A stretch of 51,952 nucleotides of DNA from Phenylobacterium sp. (GCF_016793285.1 NZ_JAEUMO010000001.1:1-51952), one strand, 5' to 3'. Positions 7,704 to 17,364 are shown, counted from the first letter of the stretch. Notes: generated from the letters alone by a model not told the origin. Translations and numbers: made by a program.

Positions 7704-8984
7704 TCAAGCTCTGCCCCCGATGTGCGTCACCCCCGGCAGATAGGGATGCAGCGCCTGCGGGATGGCGATGCGGCCGCCCTCGTCCTGGTAGTTCTCCATG
7801 ATCGCCACCAGGGTGCGGCCCACGGCGAGCCCCGAGCCGTTCAGCGTGTGGACGAAGCGCGTGCCCTTCTCGCCGGTCTTCTTGGTCCGCGCGTCCATGC
7901 GCCGGGCCTGGAAGTCGCCGCAGTTCGAGCACGAGCTGATCTCGCGGTACTTCTCCTGGCTGGGCAGCCAGACCTCCAGGTCGTAGGTCTTGCGTGCGCC
8001 GAACCCCATGTCGCCCGTGCAGAGCAGCATGGTCCGGAACGGCAGTTCCAGCCGCTTCAGCACCGCCTCCGCGCAGCCGACCATCCGCTCGTGCTCTTCC
8101 TCGGACTTCTCCGGGGCCACGATCGAGACCAGCTCCACCTTGTTGAACTGGTGCTGGCGGATCATGCCGCGGGTGTCGCGACCGCTCGCGCCCGCCTCCG
8201 AGCGGAAGCAGGGCGTCAGCGCCGTGAAGCGCAGCGGCAGTTCCTCCTCGGCCACGATCTGGTCCATCACCAGGCTGGTCAGCGGCACCTCGGCCGTGGG
8301 GATCAGCCAGCGGCCGTCCGTCGTCTGGAACAGGTCCTCGGCGAACTTCGGCAGCTTGTCGGTCCCGTAGGCCGCCGCGTCGTTGACCAGCAGCGGCGGG
8401 GCCACCTCCAGGTAGCCGTGCTCCTGCGTCTGCAGGTCCAGCATGAACTGGCCGATGGCGCGTTCCAGGCGGGCCAACGGGCCCTTCAGCACGGTGAAGC
8501 GCGCGCCCGACATGCGAACCGCGGCCTCGAAGTCCAGCAGGCCGGCGCTCTCGCCCAGGTCGACGTGGTCCTTCGGGTTCGAGATCGCGAAAGGCTCGCC
8601 CCAGCGGCGGACCTCGACGTTGTCGTGCTCGTCGCCGCCCACCGGCACATCGGCGAGCGGGATGTTCGGCAGCGACGACAGCAGCGCCTTCAGCGCCTCG
8701 GCGGCCTCGCGCTCGGCCTCGGCGTGTCGGGCCTGGCCGGCCTTCAGCGCCTCGACCTGCGCCATCAGGCGCTGGGCCTCGTCCTCGTTCTTTTGGGCCT
8801 TGGCCTGGCCGATCTTCTTGGAGGCCTCGTTGCGCTCGGCCTGGGCCGCCTGCCCCGCCGTCTGGGCGGCGCGCAGCTTCGCGTCCAGCTCGATCGCCTC
8901 GGCCGCCTTGCCGGACGAGCCCTTCGCCGCCCAGGCTTTCTCGTAAAGCTCGGGGTTCTCGCGAATGGCTCGGATGTCGTGCAT
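7704..8984 (-). CDS. serS: Seryl-tRNA synthetase
   Basis: Charges tRNA-Ser with serine; class II synthetase. The 426-residue product begins with [12 protein letters not shown], followed by the N-terminal coiled-coil arm (about 30-105), and has motif 2 ([18 protein letters not shown]) and motif 3 region ([18 protein letters not shown]) near the end. I start at ATG 8984; the frame is open further upstream but that extension (65 residues) is low-complexity and not family-like. It is downstream of the tat genes on the same strand, separated by a small gene on the opposite strand. Confidence 0.97.
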   Translation of the reverse strand: MHDIRAIRENPELYEKAWAAKGSSGKAAEAIELDAKLRAAQTAGQAAQAERNEASKKIGQAKAQKNEDEAQRLMAQVEALKAGQARHAEAEREAAEALKALLSSLPNIPLADVPVGGDEHDNVEVRRWGEPFAISNPKDHVDLGESAGLLDFEAAVRMSGARFTVLKGPLARLERAIGQFMLDLQTQEHGYLEVAPPLLVNDAAAYGTDKLPKFAEDLFQTTDGRWLIPTAEVPLTSLVMDQIVAEEELPLRFTALTPCFRSEAGASGRDTRGMIRQHQFNKVELVSIVAPEKSEEEHERMVGCAEAVLKRLELPFRTMLLCTGDMGFGARKTYDLEVWLPSQEKYREISSCSNCGDFQARRMDARTKKTGEKGTRFVHTLNGSGLAVGRTLVAIMENYQDEGGRIAIPQALHPYLPGVTHIGGRA

Positions 8985-9096
8985 GGGGGTCCAGGAGGTT
9001 TGAGCGGCTCTCTCTAGTGCGCGTCGGAGGGGGCGCCAAGCTTGCCGCCCGGCCCGGGCGCCGCGATGATCGCGCCGGTTGGCGGCGAGGATGTCC

Positions 9097-9759
9097 ATGA
9101 AGCTCGAGCTTGCCGCGATGGCCGCGGCCCTGCTGGCGTGGCCCCAGGCCGCATCGGCTGCCGACGGCATCACCGCCATCCGCGTCGGCGGCGACGAGAT
9201 CCGCGCGCCCGTGCCAGCGGGCTACTGCCCGCCGGAGGGTCGCTACGCCAACATCGCCCAGATCACCGACGCGATGGACAGCCAGAGCATCACCTACCTC
9301 GCCCTCGTCGACTGCGACGCGCTCGCCGAGGGACGCAACCTGCGCCGCTATCTCTTCCTGCGCGCGCCGAAGGTGATGGCCGACCAGAGGCTGACCCGGG
9401 CGGAGCTGATCGAGCGCATGGGTCCGATTCCCGAGACGCCCTTGAACCTCGCGCTCAACAACCCCGCCTGGGAGCAGGCGAAGGCCGAGGCCGAGCGCAG
9501 CGCGGGCCGTAAGCTGCAGGTGGGCGCCGACATGCGGCCGGTCGCGCGCGACGCCAACGGCTACTACGTGGCCGGGGTCATCAAGCTGAGCGCCGGGGCC
9601 GAGGCGCGCTGGACGGCGGTCGCGGTCGGCGCGACGGCCGTGAAGGGCCATGTGCTCGCGGTCACCAGCTACATCGCCGGCTCGGACGCGGACGCCCTGC
9701 GCGAAACGCTCGACGTTGCGAAGGCCAGCGCCAAGGCCCTCGCCGAGGCGAATCCTTAG
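9097..9759 (+). CDS. Secreted hypothetical protein (220 aa)
   Basis: The product has a clear signal peptide ([21 protein letters not shown], cleavage after about residue 21), so it should be periplasmic or secreted. The mature part contains two early cysteines (YCPP and DCDAL), a helix-rich centre and no recognised catalytic motif. I do not know its family. ATG at 9097 is preferred because GGCGAGG ends 6 bases upstream; ATGs at 9079 and 9091 are too far or too close. It sits alone on the plus strand between serS and tatC, ending 42 bases from the tatC stop. Confidence 0.75.
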   Translation: MKLELAAMAAALLAWPQAASAADGITAIRVGGDEIRAPVPAGYCPPEGRYANIAQITDAMDSQSITYLALVDCDALAEGRNLRRYLFLRAPKVMADQRLTRAELIERMGPIPETPLNLALNNPAWEQAKAEAERSAGRKLQVGADMRPVARDANGYYVAGVIKLSAGAEARWTAVAVGATAVKGHVLAVTSYIAGSDADALRETLDVAKASAKALAEANP

Positions 9760-9801
9760 ACCATTCGGCGCTCGGGTTGGTCCGCGGCCGAAGCCGGATC
9801 T

Positions 9802-10692
9802 CTAGGCGGCGGCTTCCGCCTCGGCGTCTTCCTTGCCGCGGCGCAGTTCGATCAGCTTCACGCAGCCGACCGAAAGGAAGTAGAGGCCGATGATGGGCAG
9901 CGCCAGCAGGAGCTGGCTGATCGGGTCGGGCGGGGTCACCACCGCGGCCACCACCACCACGCCCAGCACGGCGTAGCGCCAGCCCTTCCACAACATGCCC
10001 GAGTTCACGATCCCGGCCATGCCGAGCAGCGTCAGCACCACCGGAAGCTGGAAACAGAGCCCGAAGGCCAGCAGCAGCGTGGTCACCAGGGTCAGGTAGT
10101 CCGACACCTTGGGCAGCATCTGCACCTGCACGCCTGTGGCCCCCACGATCTGTTGGGAGAGCGAGAACCACAGCACGAACGGCAGGATCACGTAGTAGAC
10201 CAGCGCCGCGCCCGCGAGGAACAGCACCGGCGAGGCCAGCAGGAACGGCAGGAAGGCGCGCCGCTCGCGCTTGTAGAGCCCAGGCGCCACGAAGGCGTAG
10301 GTCTGCCAGGCCAGGACCGGGAAGGCGATCACCACAGCCCCGAAGCCGGCCAGCTTCAGCTTGGTGAAGAAGAACTCCAGGGGCGCGGTGAAGATCATGG
10401 CCGGCGCGCCGCCGGTGACCGCCGCCACGCTCTTGATCCCGATCAGCACGAACAACAGGTCGAACGCGCCGTGCGCCTCGCCCTTCTGCTGGGCGGCGAA
10501 GATCTGGCCGGCCAACTGGAACGGGTGGAGCAGGAACTCGTAGATCTGGGTGGCGAAGCCGAAGCAGCCGATGAAGCCCACGACGACGGCCGCGACGCAG
10601 ACGATCAGCCGCCCCCGCAGTTCGATCAGGTGATCCAGCAGGGGCGCGCGGCTGGCTTCGATGTCAGCTTCGTCGCGGTCGTGGTCGCTCAC
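9802..10692 (-). CDS. tatC: Sec-independent translocase subunit TatC
   Basis: Core receptor of the twin-arginine translocase, which exports folded proteins. The 296-residue product has the conserved N-terminal HLIELRGRLI segment (about 21-30) and six hydrophobic helices (first near 34-52, last two near 215-265). It overlaps the end of tatB by 4 bases (ATGA), a sign of translational coupling. The charged C-terminal tail is somewhat long but normal for this group. Confidence 0.97.
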   Translation of the reverse strand: MSDHDRDEADIEASRAPLLDHLIELRGRLIVCVAAVVVGFIGCFGFATQIYEFLLHPFQLAGQIFAAQQKGEAHGAFDLLFVLIGIKSVAAVTGGAPAMIFTAPLEFFFTKLKLAGFGAVVIAFPVLAWQTYAFVAPGLYKRERRAFLPFLLASPVLFLAGAALVYYVILPFVLWFSLSQQIVGATGVQVQMLPKVSDYLTLVTTLLLAFGLCFQLPVVLTLLGMAGIVNSGMLWKGWRYAVLGVVVVAAVVTPPDPISQLLLALPIIGLYFLSVGCVKLIELRRGKEDAEAEAAA

Positions 10693-11216
10693 GCCTTGGC
10701 TCCAGCCGCCTTGCGGACCCGCGGCTTCCTGGGCTTCGGCCCGCCCTCCACGATCGGCTTGGCCTCGGCGCCCGGCCTGGCCTCGGCCTTCGCGGCCGGC
10801 GGCTTCTTCGCCCGCGGCTTCTTCGCCGGCTTGGCGGGCTCGTCGGAAACCTGCACGGACGGCGGCGGCTCGTCGGTCGCACCGTACTGGTAGCTCATCG
10901 GCGGGTGCAACTGCACGCCCACATCCTGCAGGCTCTGCTCGATCTCGCCCACCGTGGAGCGCATCGCCTCGTCGTGGCTCGACAGGTCGGCGAACTGGCC
11001 GCGGCGCATGGCCTCGACCTCCTTGCGCAGGTCATCCAGCTCGGACTGGCGCGCCATCTCGTCGAAGCTGGAGCGGAACTCCGCGGCCATGTTGCGCAGC
11101 TTGGCCACGAACTGGCCGAGGCGCCGCAGCATCACCGGCAGGTCCTTGGGCCCCACGACGACGAGGGCCACGACCGCGATGACCAGCCATTCTAATCCGC
11201 CGACGTCGGGAAGCAT
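10689..11216 (-). CDS. tatB: Sec-independent translocase subunit TatB
   Basis: Partner of TatC in the twin-arginine signal receptor. A 175-residue protein: N-terminal membrane helix (about 8-22) followed by the VVGPKDLP hinge and an amphipathic helix, then a long polar region ending in a Lys/Pro/Ala-rich tail (about 115-175), which is typical of alphaproteobacterial TatB. Its stop overlaps the tatC start. The tatA-tatB gap of 73 bases contains a stable hairpin. Confidence 0.95.
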   Translation of the reverse strand: MLPDVGGLEWLVIAVVALVVVGPKDLPVMLRRLGQFVAKLRNMAAEFRSSFDEMARQSELDDLRKEVEAMRRGQFADLSSHDEAMRSTVGEIEQSLQDVGVQLHPPMSYQYGATDEPPPSVQVSDEPAKPAKKPRAKKPPAAKAEARPGAEAKPIVEGGPKPRKPRVRKAAGAKA

Positions 11217-11235
11217 CCGGGTGGCCTAATGAGAA

Positions 11236-11264
11236 GCGCCGGCCGCATCAAGGCGGGCCGGCGC
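11236..11264 (-). other. Hairpin between tatA and tatB (possible attenuator)
   Basis: Perfect 9-bp GC-rich stem (11236-11244 with 11256-11264) with an 11-base loop, followed on the minus strand by TTCTCATT. Its position between tatA and tatB suggests partial termination or mRNA processing that would leave more TatA than TatB; TatA is known to be needed in excess. Functional role is inferred. Confidence 0.5.
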
Positions 11265-11289
11265 CGGAAATCACGTTCGACGCGGGCGA

Positions 11290-11496
11290 TCAGCTCCGCG
11301 CGCTGTCCTTCTCGTCCTTGGGAAGCGACTTCGACGCCTCCTGGCCGGGCTCGTCGTCCCCCTTCAGGCCGTCGCGGAACGCGCGGATGCCCTTGGCGGC
11401 GTCGCCCATCAGGCCCGACAGCTTGCCGCGACCGCCGAACAGCAGGAGCGCGACCACGAGGACCGCAAGAACGTGCCAGATGCTGAATGCGCCCAT
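11290..11496 (-). CDS. tatA: Sec-independent translocase subunit TatA
   Basis: Pore-forming subunit of the twin-arginine translocase. A 68-residue product, [10 protein letters not shown] onwards: one membrane helix (about 5-20), the [17 protein letters not shown] hinge and amphipathic helix, and an acidic/polar tail. I use ATG at 11496; a GTG at 11508 directly abuts the AGGGAG ribosome site and so is unlikely. First gene of tatA-tatB-tatC, with a plausible promoter upstream at 11549-11578. Confidence 0.95.
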   Translation of the reverse strand: MGAFSIWHVLAVLVVALLLFGGRGKLSGLMGDAAKGIRAFRDGLKGDDEPGQEASKSLPKDEKDSARS

Positions 11497-11548
11497 CGCG
11501 CTGATCACTCCCTGAGCGGCGCAGGCCGCGCCGCCGTTGTCTCACGGC

Positions 11549-11578
11549 TATATAGGCGCTCCGTCGCCCCCAAGCCAA
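11549..11578 (-). promoter_or_regulatory. Candidate promoter of tatABC
   Basis: On the minus strand TTGGCT (11578-11573) and TATATA (11554-11549) are separated by 18 bases. TATATA stands out in this GC-rich surrounding. Transcription would start near 11541, about 45 bases before tatA. Confidence 0.4.
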
Positions 11579-11626
11579 CGCGGCGTTTTGGTGGACAGAC
11601 GAGAACAATTAGCGAACAATCGCGAT

Positions 11627-12055
11627 ATGGGCATCATTCGCAGCCGACGGCGCGTGTTGGCCACCGACCGCGCGCGCAACTTGCGTCGACGACAGACCGA
11701 CGCCGAGGCTCGTCTCTGGAACGCCCTGCGCGATCGCGGGCTCGGCGGCTGGAAGTGGCGACGACAGGTCTCGTTCGGCGCCTACTACCTCGATTTTCTC
11801 TGTGACGAGGCGCGACTGGTCGTCGAACTCGATGGCGGCCAGCACGCGGAGCAGGTTGCCTATGATGCGCGCCGCACCGACTATCTCAGGAGCCGCGGGC
11901 TGAGGGTGCTCCGCTTCTGGAATTCGACCATCCTGGAGAACCGCGCCGGCGCCTGCGACATGATCCTCGACGCGTGCGGTGGCGAACACCCAGACTTCGC
12001 AGCGATGAGCCTCGGTCACCTCTCCCCTGAGCGAAGCGATGGAGGGAGAGGTTAG
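11627..12055 (+). CDS. DUF559 endonuclease-domain protein
   Basis: About 142 residues with the DUF559 fold, a Vsr/restriction-endonuclease-like domain. Visible are the N-terminal LRRRQTDAEARLWNALRDR helix, WRRQVSFGAYYLDF with the Asp of the active-site region, VVELDGGQH (the E-x-D-G-G-Q-H core), and VLRFWNSTIL. DNA cleavage activity is inferred from the family; the physiological role is unknown. The last 10-15 codons run into a palindromic repeat (from 12018), so the C-terminus may have been created by repeat insertion. No good Shine-Dalgarno is seen before ATG 11627. It converges on ilvD. Confidence 0.8.
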   Translation: MGIIRSRRRVLATDRARNLRRRQTDAEARLWNALRDRGLGGWKWRRQVSFGAYYLDFLCDEARLVVELDGGQHAEQVAYDARRTDYLRSRGLRVLRFWNSTILENRAGACDMILDACGGEHPDFAAMSLGHLSPERSDGGRG

Positions 12056-12208
12056 GGTGAGGGCCGGCTCGTGCAGTCGTGCTTCGCCGATAGCCGAGCG
12101 AGGATGTGCGGCGCTTCCACTCGCGGGCCCTCGACGGGCGAACGGAGTCGCCCAGCCGGCCCTCACCCTACCCTCTCCCTTCGTCGCGCTCCGCGCTCGC
12201 GGGAGAGG
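12018..12208. repeat. Composite palindromic repeat between DUF559 gene and ilvD
   Basis: Two small hairpins (ACCTCTCCC at 12018-12026 with 12044-12052; CCTCTCCC at 12172-12179 with 12201-12208) flank a larger dyad: 12044-12069 is the reverse complement of 12154-12179 with one mismatch over 26 bases. The gap between the genes is filled almost completely by this element, and its left hairpin lies inside the 3' end of the DUF559 gene. It may also act as a bidirectional transcription stop. Confidence 0.75.
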
Positions 12209-12211
12209 AAG

Positions 12212-14107
12212 TTACTCCGCCGGCGTCTTGCCGGCCGCGCGGCGCTCGCGGGCGGTGCGGGTGAGTTGGCCGACGTCGCGAACGGCGCCGCGGGCGGCGC
12301 TGGTCGTGAGCGCCGCGTAGGCCTGGAGCGCCTGCGAGACCTTGCGGGGCCGGGCCGCAGCCGGCTGCCAGCCACCGTCGGCGCGGGCGTCCATGGCCGC
12401 GCGCCGGCGATCCAGCTCGGCGTCCGGCACGGCCAGGCTGATGCGCCGCGACGGGATGTCGATCTCGATGGGGTCGCCGTTCTCGACCAGGGCGATGGTC
12501 CCGCCCTCGGCCGCCTCGGGCGAGGCGTGGCCGATGGAGAGGCCGGAGGTGCCGCCGCTGAACCGGCCGTCGGTGATCAGCGCGCAGGCTTTCCCGAGGC
12601 CCTTCGATTTCAGGTAGCTGGTGGGGTACAGCATTTCCTGCATCCCCGGCCCGCCCTTCGGCCCCTCGTAGCGGATGACGACCACGTCGCCCGCCTTCAC
12701 CTCGCCGGTGAGGATGCCGCTGACCGCCGCGTCCTGGCTCTCGTAGACCCGCGCCGGGCCGTTGAACTTCAGGATGCTGTCGTCGACGCCGGCCGTCTTC
12801 ACGATGCAGCCGTCCTCGGCGAGGTTGCCGAACAGCACGGCGAGGCCGCCGTCCTGGCTGAAGGCGTTGGCCTTGTCGCGGATCACGCCGCCGGCGCGGT
12901 CGACGTCCAGGTCCTCCCAGCGCCGATCCTGGCTGAACGCGGTCTGGGTCGGCACGCCGCCGGGCGCCGCGCGGAAGAAGGTCTGCACCGCCTCGCTCGG
13001 GTCACGGGCGATGTCCCAGGTGTCGAGGGCGGCCTTCAGGCTGGGCGAATGCACCGTCGGCAGGTCGGTGTGGATCAGGCCCGCGCGGTCGAGCTCGCCC
13101 AGGATCGCCATCACGCCGCCGGCGCGGTGGACGTCCTCCATGTGGACGTCGCCCTTGGCCGGCGCGACCTTGCTGAGGCAGGGCACGCGGCGCGAGAGCC
13201 GGTCGATGTCGGCCATGGTGAACCCCACCTCGCCTTCGTGGGCGGCGGCCAGCAGGTGCAGCACGGTGTTGGTCGACCCGCCCATGGCGATGTCGAGCGC
13301 CATGGCGTTCTCGAACGCCTCGAAGCTGGCGATCGCGCGCGGCAGCACCGAGCCGTCGTCCTGCTCGTAGTGGCGGCGCGCCAGTTCGACCACGAGACGG
13401 CCCGCCCGCAGGAACAGGTCCTTGCGGTCGGCATGGGTGGCGAGCACCGAGCCGTTGCCGGGCAGCGACAGGCCCAGCGCCTCGGTCAGGCAGTTCATCG
13501 AGTTGGCCGTGAACATCCCCGAGCACGACCCGCAGGTCGGGCACGCCGACCGCTCGATCACCTTCACGTCATCGTCGCTCACCGCATCGTCGGCGGCGGC
13601 CACCATGGCGTCGATCAGGTCCACCTTCCGCGGCCCGGTGGACAGCAGGACCTTGCCCGCCTCCATCGGCCCGCCCGAGACGAACACCGTCGGGATGTTG
13701 AGCCGCAGCGCCGCCATCAGCATGCCGGGGGTGATCTTGTCGCAGTTGGAGATGCAGACCAGCGCGTCGGCGCAGTGCGCGTTCACCATGTACTCGACCG
13801 CGTCGGCGATCAGCTCGCGCGACGGCAGCGAGTAGAGCATCCCGTCGTGGCCCATCGCGATGCCGTCGTCGACCGCGATGGTGTTGAACTCCTTGGCCAC
13901 GCCGCCGGCCGCTTCGACCTCGCGCGCCACCAACTGGCCCAGGTCCTTCAGATGCACGTGCCCCGGCACGAACTGGGTGAACGAGTTGGCGATGGCGATG
14001 ATCGGCTTGCCGAAGTCCGAGTCCTTCATGCCGGTGGCGCGCCAGAGGCCCCGGGCGCCGGCCATGTTGCGGCCATGGGTGGACGTGCGCGAGCGATAGG
14101 GAGGCAT
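12212..14107 (-). CDS. ilvD: Dihydroxy-acid dehydratase
   Basis: Iron-sulfur dehydratase that turns 2,3-dihydroxy-isovalerate and its methyl homologue into the 2-keto acids for valine, leucine and isoleucine synthesis. 631 residues, slightly longer than the roughly 616 of the E. coli enzyme. Cluster and active-site motifs are intact: [10 protein letters not shown] with Cys122, and [11 protein letters not shown] with Cys192 and Cys195; GGSTNTVLH and [10 protein letters not shown] are also present. It is a single gene on the minus strand, placed between tatA and scpB, a position where I do not expect it in the conserved alphaproteobacterial block. Confidence 0.97.
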   Translation of the reverse strand: MPPYRSRTSTHGRNMAGARGLWRATGMKDSDFGKPIIAIANSFTQFVPGHVHLKDLGQLVAREVEAAGGVAKEFNTIAVDDGIAMGHDGMLYSLPSRELIADAVEYMVNAHCADALVCISNCDKITPGMLMAALRLNIPTVFVSGGPMEAGKVLLSTGPRKVDLIDAMVAAADDAVSDDDVKVIERSACPTCGSCSGMFTANSMNCLTEALGLSLPGNGSVLATHADRKDLFLRAGRLVVELARRHYEQDDGSVLPRAIASFEAFENAMALDIAMGGSTNTVLHLLAAAHEGEVGFTMADIDRLSRRVPCLSKVAPAKGDVHMEDVHRAGGVMAILGELDRAGLIHTDLPTVHSPSLKAALDTWDIARDPSEAVQTFFRAAPGGVPTQTAFSQDRRWEDLDVDRAGGVIRDKANAFSQDGGLAVLFGNLAEDGCIVKTAGVDDSILKFNGPARVYESQDAAVSGILTGEVKAGDVVVIRYEGPKGGPGMQEMLYPTSYLKSKGLGKACALITDGRFSGGTSGLSIGHASPEAAEGGTIALVENGDPIEIDIPSRRISLAVPDAELDRRRAAMDARADGGWQPAAARPRKVSQALQAYAALTTSAARGAVRDVGQLTRTARERRAAGKTPAE

Positions 14108-14188
14108 GGCGAGGCGTATCCGTAAGCGACTGTCCCCCTGCGCTTAGCAGACCGGGCGTCTTTTGCGGAGCGCTAACGGCGCCGCGGC

Positions 14189-14839
14189 TCAGGCTCCGGA
14201 GGGCTCGTCCTCGCCCAGGAAGTCGACGTGGAACTCCGGCGCATCGGCGTCGAGCGGGTCCTCGTCCGCGCCCGCCACGTTCGGATCGGGCACCGTGAAG
14301 TCGGCCGGGAGGTCCAGCGACAGCAGCCCCGCCGCCTTCATCTCGGCCATGCCCGGAAGGTCGGTCAGCGCCGCCAGCCCGTAGTGCTCGAGGAAGGCGT
14401 CGGTGGTGCCGTAGGTCACCGGACGGCCCGGCGTCCGGCGGCGGCCGCGCATCCGCACGAGGCCCAGCTCCAGCAGGACGTCCAGCGTCCCCTTCGACGC
14501 CTGCACGCCGCGCACCGCCTCGATCTCGGCCCGGGTGACGGGCTGGTGGTAGGCGATGATGGCCAGCGTCTCCTGCGCGGCCTTGGAGAGCCGCCGCGGC
14601 TCGTCCCGCTCCTCGGTCATCAGCCACGCCAGGTCTTCGGCCGTCTGGAAACGCCAGCCGCCGGCCACGTTCGCCAGCACCACGCCGCGGCCCTGGTACA
14701 TCTGGCCGAGCTCGACGATCGCGCCGAGAACATCAGCGCCCTCGGGCAGCCGCTTGGCCAGATCCTCCTCGGTCAGCGGGCTGGAGGCGGCGAACAGCAG
14801 CGCCTCGATCTCGCGGGCGGTCTCGCGATAGTCGCTCAT
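14189..14839 (-). CDS. scpB: Segregation and condensation protein B
   Basis: Non-SMC subunit of the SMC-ScpA-ScpB condensin that compacts and separates chromosomes. The 216-residue product has the ScpB winged-helix pattern: IEALLFAASSPLTEEDLAK near the start, AQETLAIIAYHQPVTRAEIE (about 86-105), and YGTTDAFLEHYGL (about 143-155). An acidic tail follows. Its start overlaps the scpA stop by 4 bases, indicating coupling. Length is typical. Confidence 0.95.
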   Translation of the reverse strand: MSDYRETAREIEALLFAASSPLTEEDLAKRLPEGADVLGAIVELGQMYQGRGVVLANVAGGWRFQTAEDLAWLMTEERDEPRRLSKAAQETLAIIAYHQPVTRAEIEAVRGVQASKGTLDVLLELGLVRMRGRRRTPGRPVTYGTTDAFLEHYGLAALTDLPGMAEMKAAGLLSLDLPADFTVPDPNVAGADEDPLDADAPEFHVDFLGEDEPSGA

Positions 14840-15657
14840 GCGCCGGCTCCCGGCTGGGCGGCGCCCCTGCGGGCGCGCAGGTAGATGTCGGCAAACGCCT
14901 CGAGCTGCCGCGCCTCCATCGCGCCCTCCTTCACCAGCTCGAGGCTGGCCGAGAGGGTCGAGGCGACGTAGCTCGCGCGGCTGGGGCCGGCGGTCGGCGT
15001 GCCCATCGGCGCGATGCCGCCCAGCGGCGTCCAGCGGTCGAGGTCGGGCAGCAGGCGGCGCAGGCGGTCGCGGGCGTCCTCCAGCGCGTAGGCCTGCGGG
15101 ACGGCGGGCGTGTAGTGGCGCTGCGCCTCCTTCTGGCGCTGGCCGATGTAGGCGCTCATCAGGCTGTAGAGGTCGCCTTCGATGCGGCCGGACGGGATCA
15201 CCCGGATCGCCTCGGGATCGCCGCGCACGAACACGTCACGGCCCAGTTGCGCACCGGTGCGCAGGGTCTCGGCGGCGTTGCGCATCGCCTCCAGCTTGGC
15301 CAGCCGGAACGCCAGGCGCGCCGCCATCTCCTCCGCCGGCGGCTCCTCGGCCTTGGGCTGCTCGGGCCTGGGCAGCAGCAGGCGCGACTTCAGGTAGGCG
15401 AGCCAGGCGGCCATCACCAGGTAGTCGGCCGCGAGCGAGAACCGCCGACGCCGCGCCTCCTGCACGAAGGCCAGGTACTGTTCGGCGAGCCTGGTCACCG
15501 ACAGTTTCAGCAGGTCCACCTTCTGCGTGCGGGCCAGCGCCAGCAGCACATGCAGCGGGCCTTCGTAGCCCTCCAGGTCCACGATCAGCGCCTCGCCGTC
15601 CTCCGCGGCGGTGGCCGCGGCGGCGAAGTCCAACGATGGCTGGAAGCCCTGGTTCAT
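14836..15657 (-). CDS. scpA: Segregation and condensation protein A
   Basis: Kleisin subunit bridging SMC heads, working with ScpB. The 273-residue product shows LEGYEGPLHVLLALARTQKVDLL (kleisin N-terminal domain, here residues about 28-50) and the C-terminal winged helix. It ends in a 4-base overlap with scpB. Upstream, the SPOR gene stops only 16 bases away; in related genomes nagZ usually lies between them and is missing here. Confidence 0.94.
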   Translation of the reverse strand: MNQGFQPSLDFAAAATAAEDGEALIVDLEGYEGPLHVLLALARTQKVDLLKLSVTRLAEQYLAFVQEARRRRFSLAADYLVMAAWLAYLKSRLLLPRPEQPKAEEPPAEEMAARLAFRLAKLEAMRNAAETLRTGAQLGRDVFVRGDPEAIRVIPSGRIEGDLYSLMSAYIGQRQKEAQRHYTPAVPQAYALEDARDRLRRLLPDLDRWTPLGGIAPMGTPTAGPSRASYVASTLSASLELVKEGAMEARQLEAFADIYLRARRGAAQPGAGA

Positions 15658-15673
15658 CCGGTCACCTCGCCCC

Positions 15674-16567
15674 TCACCGCACGAAGCAGCTCTTCCCGGC
15701 GCCCTGCAAGCGCGCGCAGAACGCCTGGGCGTCGGCCTTCGAGGCGAAGCCGGTGACGAAGGTGCGGTAGAGGCTGCCGCCTTCGATCTTCTCCACGGCC
15801 TTGCCCTTGCCGGCGGCGAGGCCCGGCGCGGCCGAGACCGCGTCGCTCCAGGCCTTGTCGGCCAGCGCGGTCGAGCTGACGGCGCCCACCTGCACGCGCG
15901 CGGCGCCCGACGCGACGGCGGCCTTGGGCTCCGGCGTGGCGGGCTTCTTCTCGACGGGCGGCGGGACCGGCTTCAGCGCCGGCGCAGCGGCGACCGGCTT
16001 GGCGGCGGCCGGCTTGGCGGGGACCGGCGCCGCGGCCTGGACCTTCTGCGCGGGCGCCGCAGCCTTCGGCGGGGGCGCCGCCGGGATCGTGGGCTTCAGC
16101 GCCGCGGCGGTGGCGGCCGGCGGCGGGGCCACGCTCGCCGCCTTGGGCGCGGGGGCGGCCTGCGCCGGCGGGATCTGGGCGACCACGACGGGCGTCGTCG
16201 GGCGCGCCTGCGGCTGCTCGGGCGGGGCGGTGAACCGGGGTTCGGCGGGCAAGGTCTCGACCGGACCGCCGGCCTCCTCGCGGTAGATCTGGAGCTGTGC
16301 GTCGCCATCCTGCGGCTGAGCGCCGGCCGGCGCGGCCTCCTTCATGCCCGCGACCGGCGCGCCCACCACCTGCGGGGCCTCGCCGGCCTGCCGCACACCC
16401 TGCTGGTAGAAGACGAAGATCGCGGCCACGAGCGCGGCCAGCACCAGCACCGACAGGATCAGCGTGAACGGGATCGGCCGCGCGCCCCGCACCGGCTGGC
16501 GGGGATCGAAGCTCAGGGGAGCGTCGGAGGTCGGCGGCGCATAGGCGCCACGCTCATGGTCGGACAT
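15674..16567 (-). CDS. SPOR-domain membrane protein
   Basis: A 297-residue bitopic protein: short cytoplasmic N-terminus, one membrane helix (about 33-54), a long periplasmic Ala/Pro/Lys-rich linker (about 90-210) and a C-terminal SPOR domain (about 215-297), which binds denuded septal peptidoglycan. I start at ATG 16567, which has CGGAG 8 bases upstream; the open frame continues further but is not protein-like. It belongs to the conserved scpAB-SPOR-argS-dgt neighbourhood. A role at the division site is inferred from the domain. Confidence 0.88.
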   Translation of the reverse strand: MSDHERGAYAPPTSDAPLSFDPRQPVRGARPIPFTLILSVLVLAALVAAIFVFYQQGVRQAGEAPQVVGAPVAGMKEAAPAGAQPQDGDAQLQIYREEAGGPVETLPAEPRFTAPPEQPQARPTTPVVVAQIPPAQAAPAPKAASVAPPPAATAAALKPTIPAAPPPKAAAPAQKVQAAAPVPAKPAAAKPVAAAPALKPVPPPVEKKPATPEPKAAVASGAARVQVGAVSSTALADKAWSDAVSAAPGLAAGKGKAVEKIEGGSLYRTFVTGFASKADAQAFCARLQGAGKSCFVR

Positions 16568-16656
16568 CGCAGGGCTCCGAATCGCGCACGTTCGGGCGCA
16601 GTTTATCGGAACCCGTGGAGGCGGGACTGCGGCGCCGCGCCGATTTCTGTGGGCGG

Positions 16657-17364
16657 TCAGCCCTTGCGGAGCCGGTAGAACCGCAAGCCCGGCCGCGACG
16701 GGCACTCCTCGCTCACCGCGGCCAGCACCCAGCCATGCGCCCGGGCGCGGGCCAGCACCTCGGGCTCGGGATGGATGTGGATCGTCCAGTCGGTGCTGGG
16801 GTCGCGGCGCAGCCGGCGCAGCACGCGCCCGACCGCGGCGCCTGGCGAGGCCAGCGCCCGTCGGACGCGGGCGCCGAGCGGGTTGGCGCGCGGGGCCGCC
16901 CCGGAGGGAATCCGAAGTTGCAGGAACAGCTCGTCGTCCGCGACCCGCGCGAACTCGGCCAGGATCCTGTCCACGATGTCGAGCGACGGCAGCCACTGGA
17001 TGAAGCGGCTGCACAGCACGGCGTCGACCTCGCCGTCCGCCAGGTGGCGCATGTCCTCCGCGTCCGCGACCTCGACGCAGCAGTCGCCGAACGCCTCGCC
17101 GAGTTCGCGCCTGGCCACCGCGATCATGTCGGCCGAGATGTCGCAGCCCCGCACCTTCAGGCCCGCGGCCCGATAGACCGGCACGTAGCGGCCGGTGCCG
17201 AACGGCACGTCCAGCACCGAGCTGCCCGCCGGCCGGCTCCTGGCCCAGGCCGCGACCTGCTCCTGTTCCCAGACCCAGGTCGGGGCTTCTTCGCGCTTGC
17301 CGACGTATTCCTCGGCCACAGCGCCGGAATACTTGAGCTTGGCGGAATAGAGCGACGCGGTCAT
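16657..17364 (-). CDS. Class I SAM-dependent methyltransferase
   Basis: A 235-residue methyltransferase with motif I VLDVPFGTGRY (about 50-60), an acidic motif II (GCDIS, about 78-82) and AVLCSRFIQWL in the motif IV region (about 122-132). The substrate is unknown. The start overlaps the stop of the upstream ParB-like gene by 4 bases, so the two form a translationally coupled pair. Such methyltransferases next to ParB-like proteins are often seen in surface-glycan clusters, but no glycosyltransferase is nearby. It sits where argS is usually found. Confidence 0.8.
   Translation of the reverse strand: MTASLYSAKLKYSGAVAEEYVGKREEAPTWVWEQEQVAAWARSRPAGSSVLDVPFGTGRYVPVYRAAGLKVRGCDISADMIAVARRELGEAFGDCCVEVADAEDMRHLADGEVDAVLCSRFIQWLPSLDIVDRILAEFARVADDELFLQLRIPSGAAPRANPLGARVRRALASPGAAVGRVLRRLRRDPSTDWTIHIHPEPEVLARARAHGWVLAAVSEECPSRPGLRFYRLRKG

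Noticed and set aside
7695-7760. Possible tRNA-like or riboswitch element near the serS 3' end
   Set aside because: Looked for a fold but only the palindromic repeat just upstream pairs convincingly.
12071-14125. 684-codon plus-strand frame across ilvD
   Set aside because: Shadow of ilvD; low complexity, no start signal.
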